Shown: piece by piece, positions 50,368 through 61,418 of the stretch
How positions within the stretch are numbered: the stretch's first letter is position 1
Layout of the letters: each line of letters opens with the position of its first letter
Origin: Comamonas badia DSM 17552
GTDB taxonomy: Bacteria > Pseudomonadota > Gammaproteobacteria > Burkholderiales > Burkholderiaceae_C
Length of the DNA stretch: 64,000 nt
Direction: 5' to 3'
Assembly (NCBI RefSeq): GCF_000484635.1
Contig: NZ_AXVM01000001.1
Span: 620,001-684,000 of the forward strand
Notes under the pieces: generated by a model
Databases searched by the model: none
What the model was told of the DNA's origin: nothing
Seen by the model: only the letters and a program-made list of their open reading frames with translations
Position numbers and translations under genes: made by a program

Positions 50368-51480
50368 ATGAAATTTCGCATGCACACCCTGGTTGCCACG
50401 CTGGGTCTGGCCGGTGCTTCGCTGCTGTTGCCCGCACACGCGCAGATCAAGATCGCCATGGTGATTCCGGCCACGGGTCCGCTCACGCAGTATGGCGACA
50501 TGATCAAGGAAGGCGTGCTCACGGCCGTTGAAATGGTCAACGCCGGCGGCGGCATCAAGGGCCAGAAGGTCGAAACGGTGATCGTCGATGACGCCTGCGA
50601 ACCCAAGCAAGGCCCCGTCGCCGCCAACCGCGTGGTCAATGACAAAATCCACTACGTCGTCGGCCCGGTGTGCTCGGGCGCTTCCATCGCCGCCGCACCG
50701 ATCTACAACAACGAAGGCGTGGTCGTCGTCACCCCGTCCGCCACCTCTCCGGCGCTGACCGACGGCAAGAACTTCCACTTCATCTTCCGCACGATTGGCC
50801 GTGACGACCAGCAGGGTCCGTCGGCCGCCAAGTTCATCGTTGAAAAGATGAAGCCCAAGAAGGTCGCCGTGCTGCATGACAAGCAGTCCTACGGCCAGGG
50901 CATCGCCACCAACGTGCGCGACGACCTGAAAAAGGCCGGCGTGGACGTCGCGCTGTTCGAAGGCATCAACGCCGGCGACAGCGATTATTCCGCCGTCATC
51001 ACCAAACTCAAGAGCGCGGGCGTCGATTTCGTCTACTACGGCGGCTACCACCCCGAAATGGGCCTGCTGCTGCGCCAGGCCGGCGAGCAGGGCCTGAAGG
51101 CCAAGTTCATGGGACCGGAAGGCGTGGGCAACCCCGAAATCAACGCCATCGCCGGTCCGGCTGTTGAAGGCATGCTGCTGACCCTGCCGGCCGACTTCTC
51201 CACCAACCCCAAGAACGCCGCGGTGGTGAAGGCCTTCAAGGACAAGAAGCGCGACCCGGCAGGCGCCTTCCAGATGACCTCCTACGCTGCGGCCGAAGTC
51301 ATCATGGACAGCATCAAGGCCGTGGGCGACGACGCCAAGAAGGTAGCCGACCACATGCACAAGACCACCTTCGAGACGCCGCTGGGCGCCACGAGCTGGG
51401 ATGCCAAGGGCGACCTGAAGGCCTTCGAATTCCAGGTCTTCGAGTGGCACAAGGACGGCTCCAAGACCCTCGTCAAGTAA
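50368..51480 (+). CDS. livK: Branched-chain amino acid ABC transporter, substrate-binding protein
   Basis: A 370-residue periplasmic binding protein of the Leu/Ile/Val type I fold. A signal peptide (TLVATLGLAGASLLLPAHAQ) is cleaved after AHA. The mature N-terminus, IKIAMVIPATGPLTQYGDMI, and VDDACEPKQGPVAANRVVND, VVTPSATSPALTDGKNFHFI and GRDDQQGPSAAKFIVEKMKP are typical. The start at 50368 is preferred over the TTG at 50353. First gene of a complete livKHMGF operon; a hairpin separates it from livH, which would allow higher expression of the binding protein than of the membrane parts. Ligand range (Leu/Ile/Val or others) is uncertain. Confidence 0.95.
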   Translation: MKFRMHTLVATLGLAGASLLLPAHAQIKIAMVIPATGPLTQYGDMIKEGVLTAVEMVNAGGGIKGQKVETVIVDDACEPKQGPVAANRVVNDKIHYVVGPVCSGASIAAAPIYNNEGVVVVTPSATSPALTDGKNFHFIFRTIGRDDQQGPSAAKFIVEKMKPKKVAVLHDKQSYGQGIATNVRDDLKKAGVDVALFEGINAGDSDYSAVITKLKSAGVDFVYYGGYHPEMGLLLRQAGEQGLKAKFMGPEGVGNPEINAIAGPAVEGMLLTLPADFSTNPKNAAVVKAFKDKKRDPAGAFQMTSYAAAEVIMDSIKAVGDDAKKVADHMHKTTFETPLGATSWDAKGDLKAFEFQVFEWHKDGSKTLVK

Positions 51481-51497
51481 GCCTGCAATCAGGCTGG

Positions 51498-51527
51498 ACG
51501 CCGCCTCCGCATCGCCGGGGGCGGCGT
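51498..51527 (+). terminator. Intercistronic hairpin between livK and livH
   Basis: ACGCCGCC and GGCGGCGT form an 8-bp GC stem, extendable by further G-C and G-T pairs, around a loop. There is no T-tract, so it is more likely an mRNA-processing or stabilising hairpin, or a partial terminator, than a full stop. Such hairpins after binding-protein genes are common in ABC operons. Confidence 0.55.
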
Positions 51528-51558
51528 TGTCGTATCCGCTTCTGACCGAGGGCCTTCC

Positions 51559-52487
51559 ATGTCGGACTTCCTGCCCCAGCTGCTGCAGCAGCTCTTCAAC
51601 GGCCTTTCGCTCGGCGCCATCTACGCGCTGATCGCGATCGGCTACACGATGGTGTACGGCATCATCGGCATGATCAATTTCGCGCACGGCGAGATTTACA
51701 TGATCGGCGCCTACGTGGGCCTGGTCACGCTGTCCGCCGTCGGCGTGCAAAGCGGCCTGCCGGTATGGCTGGTGATCGCGCTGATGCTGATCGTCGCGGT
51801 GCTGGTCACCGCCGTCTACGGCTACGTGATCGAACAGCTCGCCTACAAGCCGCTGCGCGACAGCCCGCGCCTGGTGCCGCTGATTTCGGCCATCGGCATG
51901 TCGATCTTCCTGCAGAACTGGATGGCGCTGGGCCAGGGCGCGCGCGACATGGCGGTACCCGCCCTGATTCCAGGTGCGATGCGCTTTGGCGGCGAAGGCG
52001 GCGGCTTTGAAATCTTCATCCCCTACGCCCGTGTGCTGGTGATCGCCGTCACCGTGGTGCTGATGGTGCTGCTCACGCTCTACATCCGCAACTCGCGCAT
52101 GGGCCGCGCCTCGCGCGCCTGCTCGCAGGACATGCACATGGCCAACCTGCTGGGCATAGACACCAACCGCGTGATCTCGTTCACCTTCATCCTGGGTGCG
52201 ATGCTGGCGGCCGTCGGCGGCATTCTGATCGCGCTGGCGGTGGGCAAGCTCAACCCCTTCATCGGCTTCATCGCCGGCATCAAGGCCTTCACCGCCGCGG
52301 TGCTCGGCGGCATCGGCAGCGTCCCTGGCGCGATGCTGGGCGGTGTGATCCTGGGCGTGGCCGAAACACTGGCCGCCGCCTACATCTCATCCGAATACAA
52401 GGACATCGTGGCCTTCGCGCTGCTGGTGCTGATCCTCATGTTCCGCCCCACGGGACTGCTGGGCAAACCCGAAGTGGAGAAAGTCTG

Positions 52488-52488
<1 letters not shown>
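51559..52488 (+). CDS. livH: Branched-chain amino acid ABC transporter permease
   Basis: A 309-residue inner-membrane permease of the LivH type, with about eight transmembrane helices. The opening [20 protein letters not shown], then [20 protein letters not shown], is diagnostic, as are the [15 protein letters not shown] coupling helix (EAA-like loop) and [20 protein letters not shown]. Its stop overlaps the livM start (TGATG). Works with LivM as the membrane channel of the operon's transporter. Confidence 0.97.
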
Positions 52489-54501
<2,013 letters not shown>

Positions 54502-54502
<1 letters not shown>

Positions 54503-55221
54503 TGGCGGCATCCACCCCCATGCTGGAGGTGCGAAAGCTCTCCACCCACTACGGCGCGATCTGCGCCGTCAACGAAGTCAGCCTGCATGTGAACCAGGGC
54601 GAGATCGTCTCGCTGATCGGTTCCAACGGCGCCGGCAAGACCTCGCTCCTGATGACCATCTGCGGCACGCCGCGCGCCAGCGGCGGCAGCGTGCTGCTGC
54701 AAGGGCAGGACATCACGCCACTGCCCACGCATGAAATCATGCGCAAGGGCATCGCCATCTCCCCGGAGGGCCGACGCGTGTTTCCCCAGCTCACGGTGGT
54801 GGAAAACCTCAAGATGGGCGGCTTCTTTCAGGACAAGGCCGCCAGCGACAAGGGCGTGGCGCATGTGTTCGAGCTGTTTCCGCGCCTGAAGGACCGCGCC
54901 AGTCAGCGCGCAGGCACCATGAGCGGCGGCGAACAGCAGATGCTGGCCATAGGCCGCGCGCTGATGAGCGAACCGCGCCTGCTGCTGCTCGACGAGCCGA
55001 CGCTGGGCCTGGCGCCGCTCATCATCGCGCAGATCTTCGAGATCATAGAAACCATACGCGCCGACGGCGTGACCGTGTTTTTGGTCGAGCAGAACGCCAA
55101 CCGCGCGCTCTCCATAGCCGACCGGGGCTACGTGCTCGAAAACGGCCATCTGGTGCTGGAAGACACGGGCAAGAGCCTGCTGGCCAACCCGGATATCCGC
55201 AAAGCCTATCTGGGCGGGTGA
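54502..55221 (+). CDS. livF: Branched-chain amino acid ABC transporter ATP-binding protein
   Basis: A 239-residue ATPase of the LivF type. Walker A is GSNGAGKTSLLMTICG, the signature MSGGEQQMLAIGRALMS, Walker B RLLLLDEPTLGLAP and the H-loop position FLVEQNANRALSIAD, with Q in place of the usual histidine as is normal for LivF. ISPEGRRVFPQLTVVENLKM is also characteristic. The start at 54502 overlaps the livG stop; the longer frame from 54142 is within livG. It ends 10 bp before the convergent pfkA. Confidence 0.97.
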
Positions 55222-55231
55222 CCTCGGCGCC

Positions 55232-56293
55232 TCAATCGCCCAGGCAGACACCGATATCACGCGCCATGACCACGAGTTCATGTTCCGGCGTGACCTTGCG
55301 CTGCACATTCGCCACCGCGGCGATCGGCACACTGCCGATGCGCGCGCCATCGAGCGTCACCATCTCGCCGAAACGCTGCGCCAGCACCAGCTCGGCGGCA
55401 TGGTGGCCAAAGCGGGTCGCGAGCACGCGGTCAAACGGCGTCGGATCGCCGCCGCGCTGCACATGGCCGAGCACCGTGGTGCGCACCTCGCTCCTGAGGT
55501 GGGGCTGCAGCTGCATGCGCAGCACATGGCCGACACCGCCCAGACGCACCGGGTCGGGGCTGCCCGTCACCTGCTCGCGCACCGTCAATGCATCGCCCCT
55601 GGCCTTGGCGCCTTCGCCGATGCAGATGATGGTGTAGCGCTGGCGCTGCTCGCGCGCGCGGCAGTGGGCTGCGACGGCGCCGACGCTGTAGTCGATCTCG
55701 GGCAGCAGGATGACGTCGGCGGCACCGGCCAGGCCCGCTTCCAGCGCCAGCCAGCCAGCATGGCGGCCCATGGTCTCGACGATCATCACGCGGTGGTGGC
55801 TGCTGGCGGTGCTCTCTATGCGCCGCAGCGCCTCGGCCGCGGTCGCCACCGCGGTATCAAAGCCGAAGCTGCGCTCGCAATGCGCAATGTCGTTGTCTAT
55901 GGTCTTGGGCACACCAACACACTGAATACCCGTCGCCTGGGCCACGCCATGCGCCAGGCTCATGGTGCCGTCGCCGCCGATGGCGATCACCACGTCCAGC
56001 CCCAGCATGCGCACATTGCCGGCCACCTGATCCAGCGTGGCAGCATCGCGCAGCGGATTGGCGCTGTTGCTCGTACCCAGAATGGTGCCGCCCACATGCA
56101 GGATGCCGGAAACCCGCTGCCAGTCCAGCAGCTCAACGCGCGGCACAGGCGCCATCAGGCCCTCGAAGCCGTCTTGTATGCCCAGCACTTCGCACTGCCC
56201 GTGGCGGATCAGGGATTTGGCGACGGCCCGGATCACCGCGTTCAGGCCAGGGCAGTCGCCGCCGCCGGTCAGAACGCCGACACGTAGGCTCAT
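55232..56293 (-). CDS. pfkA: 6-phosphofructokinase with mixed ATP/PPi signature
   Basis: A 353-residue phosphofructokinase, phosphorylating fructose 6-phosphate to the 1,6-bisphosphate. It begins RVGVLTGGGDCPGLNAVIRA. The phosphoryl-donor loop is GGDGT with G109 where ATP enzymes have glycine and PPi enzymes aspartate. The second discriminating site is PKTIDND with K130, the PPi-type lysine where ATP enzymes have glycine. D133 would be the catalytic base. ETMGRHAGWLALEAGLAG and LGHVQRGGDPTPFDRVLATR are standard. Donor specificity therefore cannot be decided. Its ATG overlaps the nagZ stop, so it is the tail gene of the large minus-strand operon. Confidence 0.92.
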   Translation of the reverse strand: MSLRVGVLTGGGDCPGLNAVIRAVAKSLIRHGQCEVLGIQDGFEGLMAPVPRVELLDWQRVSGILHVGGTILGTSNSANPLRDAATLDQVAGNVRMLGLDVVIAIGGDGTMSLAHGVAQATGIQCVGVPKTIDNDIAHCERSFGFDTAVATAAEALRRIESTASSHHRVMIVETMGRHAGWLALEAGLAGAADVILLPEIDYSVGAVAAHCRAREQRQRYTIICIGEGAKARGDALTVREQVTGSPDPVRLGGVGHVLRMQLQPHLRSEVRTTVLGHVQRGGDPTPFDRVLATRFGHHAAELVLAQRFGEMVTLDGARIGSVPIAAVANVQRKVTPEHELVVMARDIGVCLGD

Positions 56294-57372
56294 GGCAACC
56301 GCTCCAGCGCATGCACGTAGGCAGGGTGCAGCATGAGCGCATCCCAGGGCAGCGGCGGCATTTGCGGCAGCAGCGCCAATCGCCTGGCCTCGCTTGCCTC
56401 TTCCGGCAGCCAGCGGCCTTCGTCGCGGGCCCGTGCCAGACCGTCGATCAGCGCATCCACGGCTTTCCCGTCACCCAGGCTCTGGTTGCACAGCAGCACC
56501 ATGTCACAGCCGGCCTGCAGCGCCAGCAGCGCGGCATCGCAGTAACTGAGCGCCTGTCCATCGATATGGCGTGCGCCTTCCATGCTCAGGTCGTCGCTGA
56601 AGATGGCCCCGCCAAAACCCAGGCGCTCGCGCAAGATTTCCTGCAGCCAGCGGCGGGAAAAGCCCGCGGGACGCGTATCCACCTTCGGGTAAACGACATG
56701 CGCAGGCATCACGCTGGTGAGCGTGGTCGAAAGCCACGGATAGGGCGCGGCATCATCGGTCAGGATCGCCTTGAGGCTGCGGCGGTCCACCGGCACTTCG
56801 GTGTGTGAATCGGCCGCGACAAAGCCGTGCCCAGGGAAATGCTTGCCGCAATTGGCCATGCCTGCCAGCAGCAGGCCATGCATGAGCGCGCGGGAAAGCG
56901 CCGCCACCACCCGCGGATCGCGGTGAAAGGCGCGGTCGCCGATGACGCTGCTGGCGCCGTAATCCAGATCGAGTACCGGCGTGAACGAGAAATCGACGCC
57001 GCAGGCACGCAGCTCGGCAGCCAGCACATAGCCGGTGGCGGTGGCGGCATCGAGCGCACGCATCGCGCCGCTGCCCTCCCCGCCTTTGGCATCCCGCATC
57101 CAGAGTTCACCGAGCCGGTGCATGGGCGGCAGGTGCGTGAAACCGTCGCCGCGAAAGCGCTGCACGCGCCCGCCTTCGTGGTCCACACAGACCAGCACGT
57201 CGCCGCGGACTGCCTTGACATCGGCAACCAGATGCACGAGCTGCGTTCGATCGGCCCAGTTGCGCGCAAACAGGATCAAGCCGCCCACCAACGGGTTTTT
57301 CAGCCGGCGCCGATCGGCGGCGCTCAGCGACGTGCCGGCCATGTCGATGATCAAAGGGGATTGGGTGTTCAT
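56290..57372 (-). CDS. nagZ: Beta-N-acetylhexosaminidase NagZ
   Basis: A 360-residue glycoside hydrolase family 3 enzyme of peptidoglycan recycling, removing GlcNAc from GlcNAc-anhydroMurNAc peptides in the cytoplasm. KHFPGHGFVAADSHTEVPVD contains the catalytic Asp-His pair region, and FSDDLSMEGARHIDGQALSY contains the nucleophile aspartate. GLILFARNWADRTQLVHLVA is also typical. It lies after acpS across repeat copy D, in the conserved recO-pdxJ-acpS-nagZ order, and overlaps the pfkA start. Confidence 0.96.
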   Translation of the reverse strand: MNTQSPLIIDMAGTSLSAADRRRLKNPLVGGLILFARNWADRTQLVHLVADVKAVRGDVLVCVDHEGGRVQRFRGDGFTHLPPMHRLGELWMRDAKGGEGSGAMRALDAATATGYVLAAELRACGVDFSFTPVLDLDYGASSVIGDRAFHRDPRVVAALSRALMHGLLLAGMANCGKHFPGHGFVAADSHTEVPVDRRSLKAILTDDAAPYPWLSTTLTSVMPAHVVYPKVDTRPAGFSRRWLQEILRERLGFGGAIFSDDLSMEGARHIDGQALSYCDAALLALQAGCDMVLLCNQSLGDGKAVDALIDGLARARDEGRWLPEEASEARRLALLPQMPPLPWDALMLHPAYVHALERLP

Positions 57373-57386
57373 CCAATATCTTTCAT

Positions 57387-57431
57387 ATTGATAGCTGCAA
57401 GCGCTTTATGGATAAGCGTCAAAGGCCTATT
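57387..57431. repeat. Dispersed hairpin repeat, copy D, reaching into acpS
   Basis: ATTGATAGCTGCAAGCGC, then TTTATGGATAAGCG, then TCAAAGGCCTATTT, in reverse orientation to copy B. It fills the nagZ-acpS gap and its last part encodes the end of AcpS (IGL and stop), so the repeat appears to supply the acpS stop codon. Confidence 0.75.
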
Positions 57432-57826
57432 TCATTCATTTTTTCGACCACGCAAAAGCTGGCGGCGTAGTCGCTCTCGTCGCTCAGGCTGATATGGCAG
57501 CGCAGCCCCCGCTCGCCAAACCATTGCGCCAATGGACCATGCAGCCGCACCGCAGGCTGGCCGCTGGGCAGGTTGACGATCTCGCAGGCGCGCCAGGTCA
57601 TGGGCATGACCATGCCCAGGCCGATCGCCTTGGAAAACGCCTCTTTGGCAGAAAAACGCGTCGCCAGGTAGCGCACGCCGCGCTCCGGCCAGCGCTGGCT
57701 GCGGGCGCGCCAGACCGTCAGTTCCGCCTCGCAAAGAATCCTGGCGGCAAAGCGTTCGCCGTGGCGGTCAAGCGATGCCCGAATGCGGCGTATGTCGCAG
57801 ATGTCGTTGCCGATGCCGTAGATCAT
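57419..57826 (-). CDS. acpS: Holo-[acyl-carrier-protein] synthase
   Basis: A 135-residue phosphopantetheinyl transferase that activates acyl carrier protein using Co[13 protein letters not shown] holds the metal-binding aspartate near the N-terminus, and [15 protein letters not shown] holds the second acidic motif. The C-terminus MNEIGL is encoded partly by repeat copy D, so the last residues may not be original. Its start overlaps the pdxJ stop (ATGA). Confidence 0.96.
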   Translation of the reverse strand: MIYGIGNDICDIRRIRASLDRHGERFAARILCEAELTVWRARSQRWPERGVRYLATRFSAKEAFSKAIGLGMVMPMTWRACEIVNLPSGQPAVRLHGPLAQWFGERGLRCHISLSDESDYAASFCVVEKMNEIGL

Positions 57827-58590
57827 CCGTGTCCGGCCTCGGCTTGGTCAATGCACTGCAGGTAGGCGTTCACGGCGGCGCCATAGCCTCTTTCCAGCGC
57901 ATCGCCAATGAAGGCGTGGCCTATGGACACTTCCAGAACGCCAGGCACGCGGGCAAGGAAGGCGCCGAGGTTGTGCAGGTTCAAATCATGCCCGGCGTTG
58001 ACGCCCAGGCCCGCCTCCAGCGCCGCCTGCGCCGCGGCGGCATAGCGCCGCATCTCCCGCTCCTGTCCTTCGCTGCCCCAGGCGGCGGCATAAGGCTCGG
58101 TATAGAGCTCCACCCGGTCCGCGCCTGCAGCCCGGGCCGCCTGCATCTGCCCGGGCAGCGGATCCATGAACAGGCTCACACGCACACCCAGTTCGCGGCA
58201 CTCGGCGATCAAGGGCTTGAGGCGCCCGGCATCCTGCGGAAAGTTCCAGCCATGGTCACTGGTGAACTGATCTTCGCTGTCGGGCACAAAGGTCGCCTGG
58301 CTGGGCCGCACGCGGCGGATGAACGCCATCAGGTTCTGCGTCGGATTGCCCTCGATGTTGTACTCCGCCTGCGGCCAGGCCTTGAGCAGCCCGGCCAGAT
58401 CAAGCACGTCCTGCGGCCGGATGTGGCGCTGATCCGGCCTGGGATGCACCGTGATGCCGTGCGCGCCCGCGGCAAGGCAGAGTTCGGCCGCCCGCACGAC
58501 GCTGGGGATGCCCAGATGGCGCGTATTGCGCACCAGCGCCACCTTGTTCACATTGACCGAAAGCTGGGTGCGGGAAGAAGCGGAAGTCAT
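57823..58590 (-). CDS. pdxJ: Pyridoxine 5'-phosphate synthase
   Basis: A 255-residue barrel enzyme that condenses 1-deoxyxylulose 5-phosphate with 3-amino-2-oxopropyl phosphate in vitamin B6 synthesis. It begins near [20 protein letters not shown] and contains [44 protein letters not shown] and [15 protein letters not shown] start it at 58590 (MTSASSRTQ), overlapping the recO stop; the longer frame to 58761 lies within recO. Coupled to acpS downstream. Confidence 0.97.
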   Translation of the reverse strand: MTSASSRTQLSVNVNKVALVRNTRHLGIPSVVRAAELCLAAGAHGITVHPRPDQRHIRPQDVLDLAGLLKAWPQAEYNIEGNPTQNLMAFIRRVRPSQATFVPDSEDQFTSDHGWNFPQDAGRLKPLIAECRELGVRVSLFMDPLPGQMQAARAAGADRVELYTEPYAAAWGSEGQEREMRRYAAAAQAALEAGLGVNAGHDLNLHNLGAFLARVPGVLEVSIGHAFIGDALERGYGAAVNAYLQCIDQAEAGHG

Positions 58591-59348
58591 AAGGTCTGCA
58601 AATCCATAAGGAGCTGGCGCGTGCGCAGCACCGGCGAGCCGCAATGGTATTGCAGCACTGCACGCAATGGCGGCTTGAGTTCGGCCGTTACCGCGGCGCA
58701 GGCACGCAGCACGGCGACAAAGCCCTGTGGCGATTGCAAGGCGGATTCCAGCGAACGCCATGCATCGCCAGCCATGCCGCGTTCACCCTGCAGGGCCTGG
58801 CGCAAGCCGCCCTCGGCGAGCAGGACGTACACACGCTCTGGCGCCACCCGCATCTGCGTCGCAGTCTCATGGCCCAGGGCAGGAAGCAGGCCCAGCAGGC
58901 GCAGCAACGAGAGCTCGAACGCCCGCAGCACCGGCTCCAGCGCCTCGCCATGCTCGCCACTGCCCAGCACCCGAACGACACCGGCGTACACATCAAACAA
59001 GGCCGCCTGCGGGTCGTCGCGCGCCAGCAGCCGCATCAGCAACTCATTGAGATAAAGGCCCGAGAGCAGCGCATCGCCCACCGGCATGACATGGCCACCC
59101 ACCCATTCCGCCCCCTTGAGCGTGTGCACCTCGCCATCCCCGCTCCCGCCCACGCTCCAGGACAGGCGCAAGGGCTGCAAGGGCAGCAGCACGGGGCGGA
59201 AGTTGGACGTGGGCTTCTTGGCGCCCTTGGCCAGCAGCACCACCCGGCCATGGCTGCGGGTGAATACCTCCAGGATCAGACTGGACTCGCTGAACGGATA
59301 GCCGTGCAGGATGTAGGCCGGTTCATCGGCGATGCGGCGGACAGCCAT
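58587..59348 (-). CDS. recO: DNA repair protein RecO
   Basis: A 253-residue RecO homologue, acting with RecR/RecF to load RecA on SSB-coated gaps. The OB-fold N-terminal part reads [20 protein letters not shown], then [20 protein letters not shown]; the helical C-terminal part includes [20 protein letters not shown]. The zinc finger found in some RecO proteins is absent. Its 5' leader is entirely heptad-repeat DNA, and the bases before the ATG (ACCTCTCC) contain no Shine-Dalgarno, so translation may rely on other signals. Overlaps pdxJ (ATGA). Confidence 0.95.
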   Translation of the reverse strand: MAVRRIADEPAYILHGYPFSESSLILEVFTRSHGRVVLLAKGAKKPTSNFRPVLLPLQPLRLSWSVGGSGDGEVHTLKGAEWVGGHVMPVGDALLSGLYLNELLMRLLARDDPQAALFDVYAGVVRVLGSGEHGEALEPVLRAFELSLLRLLGLLPALGHETATQMRVAPERVYVLLAEGGLRQALQGERGMAGDAWRSLESALQSPQGFVAVLRACAAVTAELKPPLRAVLQYHCGSPVLRTRQLLMDLQTL

Positions 59349-59420
59349 GGAGAGGTTGAGCGTTGGGCGTTGGGCATTGGGGTTTACGCTGAACGCCGAA
59401 CGCTCAACGCTGAACCCCGC
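59349..59420. repeat. Heptad-array hairpin repeat (GCGTTGA type), copy 2
   Basis: The complete 72-bp spacer between era and recO. The left half is GGTTGAGCGTTGGGCGTTGG; the right half CTGAACGCCGAACGCTCAAC, then GCTGAACCCC. The halves are roughly complementary around a TTTACG loop. It shares the unit and the hairpin plan of the copy at 8398-8475, 51 kb away. Confidence 0.8.
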
Positions 59421-60359
59421 CTACTCATAGCCAAACGAGCGCACACGCGCCTCGTCATCCGCCCAGCCCGAGCGCACCTTGACCCAGATTTCAAGAAACA
59501 CCTTGGCTTGCATCAGGCGTTCCAGCTCCTGGCGCGCCTCGGAGCCTATGCGCTTGAGCAGTTCGCCCTTGTCGCCAATCACCATGGCCTTGTGGCTGTC
59601 GCGTTCGACGATGATGGTCGCGGCAATGCGCACGAAGCGCCCATGCCTGGGGCTGGGTTCCTCCTGGAATTGCTCGATGACGACCGTGGAGGTGTAGGGC
59701 AGCTCATCGCCGGTGAGCCGAAACAGTTTCTCGCGCACCGTTTCGCTGGCGAGGAATTTTTCGCTGCGATCCGTGAGTTCATCCTCTTCGTGCCACCAGT
59801 CCTGTTCGGGCAGGTATTTTTCCACGATGGCCAGCAGCCGCTCGATGTCGGCCGGCTTCTTGGCTGTCATCGGCACGAATTCGGCAAACGGGTGGCGCTC
59901 CTGCATGTCGCGCAGCCAGGGGGCAATCTCCGCGCGGCGGTGCACGGTATCGAGCTTGTTGGCCACCAGCAGCGTGGGAATATTCTCCTTGAGCAGGCTC
60001 AGCACCTTGGCATCGTGCAGCGTGAAACGCCCTGCCTCCACCACGAAGAGCACCACATCCACATCGCTCACCGCGCCCATCACCGCCTTGTTGAGCGACT
60101 TGTTCAGCGCCGAGCCGTGGCGGGTCTGGAAGCCCGGGGTATCGACGAACACGAACTGCGCAGCGCCTCGCGTGCGTATGCCCATGATGCGATGGCGCGT
60201 GGTCTGCGCCTTGCGGCTGGTGATGGAGATTTTCTGGCCCACCAGCGCGTTCATCAGCGTCGATTTGCCGACATTGGGCTTGCCGACGATGGCGATCAGC
60301 CCGCAGCGCCGGTGCGCGGCATCTGCCGCCTGGGGCAAAGTGGATTCAGGATCGGTCAT
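59421..60359 (-). CDS. era: GTPase Era
   Basis: A 312-residue Ras-like GTPase required for 16S rRNA maturation and 30S assembly. G1 is [21 protein letters not shown]3 DTPGF, G4 NKLD and G5-like MTAKK. A C-terminal KH domain (about 220-300; [30 protein letters not shown]) binds the 3' end of 16S rRNA. The start overlaps the rnc stop (ATGA). The rnc-era-recO order is widely conserved; here a repeat has expanded the era-recO spacer. Confidence 0.98.
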   Translation of the reverse strand: MTDPESTLPQAADAAHRRCGLIAIVGKPNVGKSTLMNALVGQKISITSRKAQTTRHRIMGIRTRGAAQFVFVDTPGFQTRHGSALNKSLNKAVMGAVSDVDVVLFVVEAGRFTLHDAKVLSLLKENIPTLLVANKLDTVHRRAEIAPWLRDMQERHPFAEFVPMTAKKPADIERLLAIVEKYLPEQDWWHEEDELTDRSEKFLASETVREKLFRLTGDELPYTSTVVIEQFQEEPSPRHGRFVRIAATIIVERDSHKAMVIGDKGELLKRIGSEARQELERLMQAKVFLEIWVKVRSGWADDEARVRSFGYE

Positions 60360-61039
60360 GGGTGCGTTTCCAGACGTTGCAACATGGCACGGGCCGCCAC
60401 CTGCTCGGCTGCGCGGCGCGAGGGGCCCCGTCCATTTTCAACCAACTGTCGCTCCACCACCTCGCAGCGCACTTCAAAAATCTGCTCATGCGCCTCACCG
60501 TTCGTGCGCACGACCTCGTAGCGTGGCAATTGCATGCGTCTGCCCTGCAGCCATTCCTGCAGCGCGGTCTTGGCATCCTTGGCCGCGGTCTGCAGGCGCG
60601 CATTGAGCTGCACCCCTTCGAACAGGCGCTCCACCAGCTGCCGCGCGGCATCGTAGCCAGCGTCAAGAAAAACCGCGCCAATCAGAGCCTCCACCGCATC
60701 GGCGAGGATGGAAGGGCGTTCGCGCCCGCCCGAGCGCGCCTCACCCTCGCCCAGGCGGATGACCGGGGGCAGGCGCAGGCCCAGCGCGATGCGGTGCAGC
60801 GAATCCTGGCGCACCAGCAGCGCCCGCACGCGCGAGAGTTCTCCCTCCGGCAGATCCTGCATGTGCGTGAACAGCAGGTTGGAAACCGCCAGCTCCAGCA
60901 CCGCATCGCCGAGGAACTCCAACCGCTCGTTGTGCTCGGCGCCAAAGCTGCGGTGCGTCACGGCCTGCCGCAGCAGGCGTTGACTGGAAAAACGGTGCTG
61001 CAGCCGCTGCTGCAGCGCATCCAGCAAAGAGGTATCCAC
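60356..61039 (-). CDS. rnc: Ribonuclease III
   Basis: A 227-residue double-strand-specific endoribonuclease for rRNA and mRNA processing. The catalytic signature [17 protein letters not shown] is at about residues 37-53, with the later acidic [17 protein letters not shown]. The dsRNA-binding domain occupies about 155-225 ([20 protein letters not shown]). A GTG start at 61039 overlaps the stop of the DUF4845 gene (TAGTG). Overlaps era downstream. Confidence 0.98.
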   Translation of the reverse strand: MDTSLLDALQQRLQHRFSSQRLLRQAVTHRSFGAEHNERLEFLGDAVLELAVSNLLFTHMQDLPEGELSRVRALLVRQDSLHRIALGLRLPPVIRLGEGEARSGGRERPSILADAVEALIGAVFLDAGYDAARQLVERLFEGVQLNARLQTAAKDAKTALQEWLQGRRMQLPRYEVVRTNGEAHEQIFEVRCEVVERQLVENGRGPSRRAAEQVAARAMLQRLETHP

Positions 61040-61404
61040 TAATCGACAGAATCCTGGAAGCGATAGACCAGATAGGCCGGCCCGAACAGCGCGATCTCGC
61101 GCTCGTATTTGTAGGACACAACCACCTTGTCGTTGCGCTTGGTGATTTCAAGGTCCTTGCCACTGATGGACGTGATGTCGTCAATGGCTGCGGCGCGGTC
61201 AAAATCCGCGCGCACGCCGACGACGGTGGTCTGCTCGCGCGCCGCCTTGGTCGCTGCCTTCTTGATCGCCTGGTTTTCAATCAGGATAGGCACTGACTGG
61301 CCGCCAATCGCGAATATCGCGACAGCAAAAACGCCGATGAATACAAGTCCGAAAAACGACAGCCCGCGCTGCCGCGACCGTAGTGCATTGCGCCGTGCCA
61401 CCAT
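61039..61404 (-). CDS. DUF4845 membrane-anchored protein
   Basis: A 121-residue protein with one N-terminal membrane helix (GLSFFGLVFIGVFAVAIFAI), topologically pilin-like, and a small soluble domain (VSYKYEREIALFGPAYLVYR). DUF4845 proteins regularly sit between lepB and rnc in betaproteobacteria. The function is unknown; proximity to signal peptidase suggests an envelope or secretion link, but this is only guilt by association. Confidence 0.93.
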   Translation of the reverse strand: MVARRNALRSRQRGLSFFGLVFIGVFAVAIFAIGGQSVPILIENQAIKKAATKAAREQTTVVGVRADFDRAAAIDDITSISGKDLEITKRNDKVVVSYKYEREIALFGPAYLVYRFQDSVD

Positions 61405-61418
61405 AGTTGCTCCCTTTG

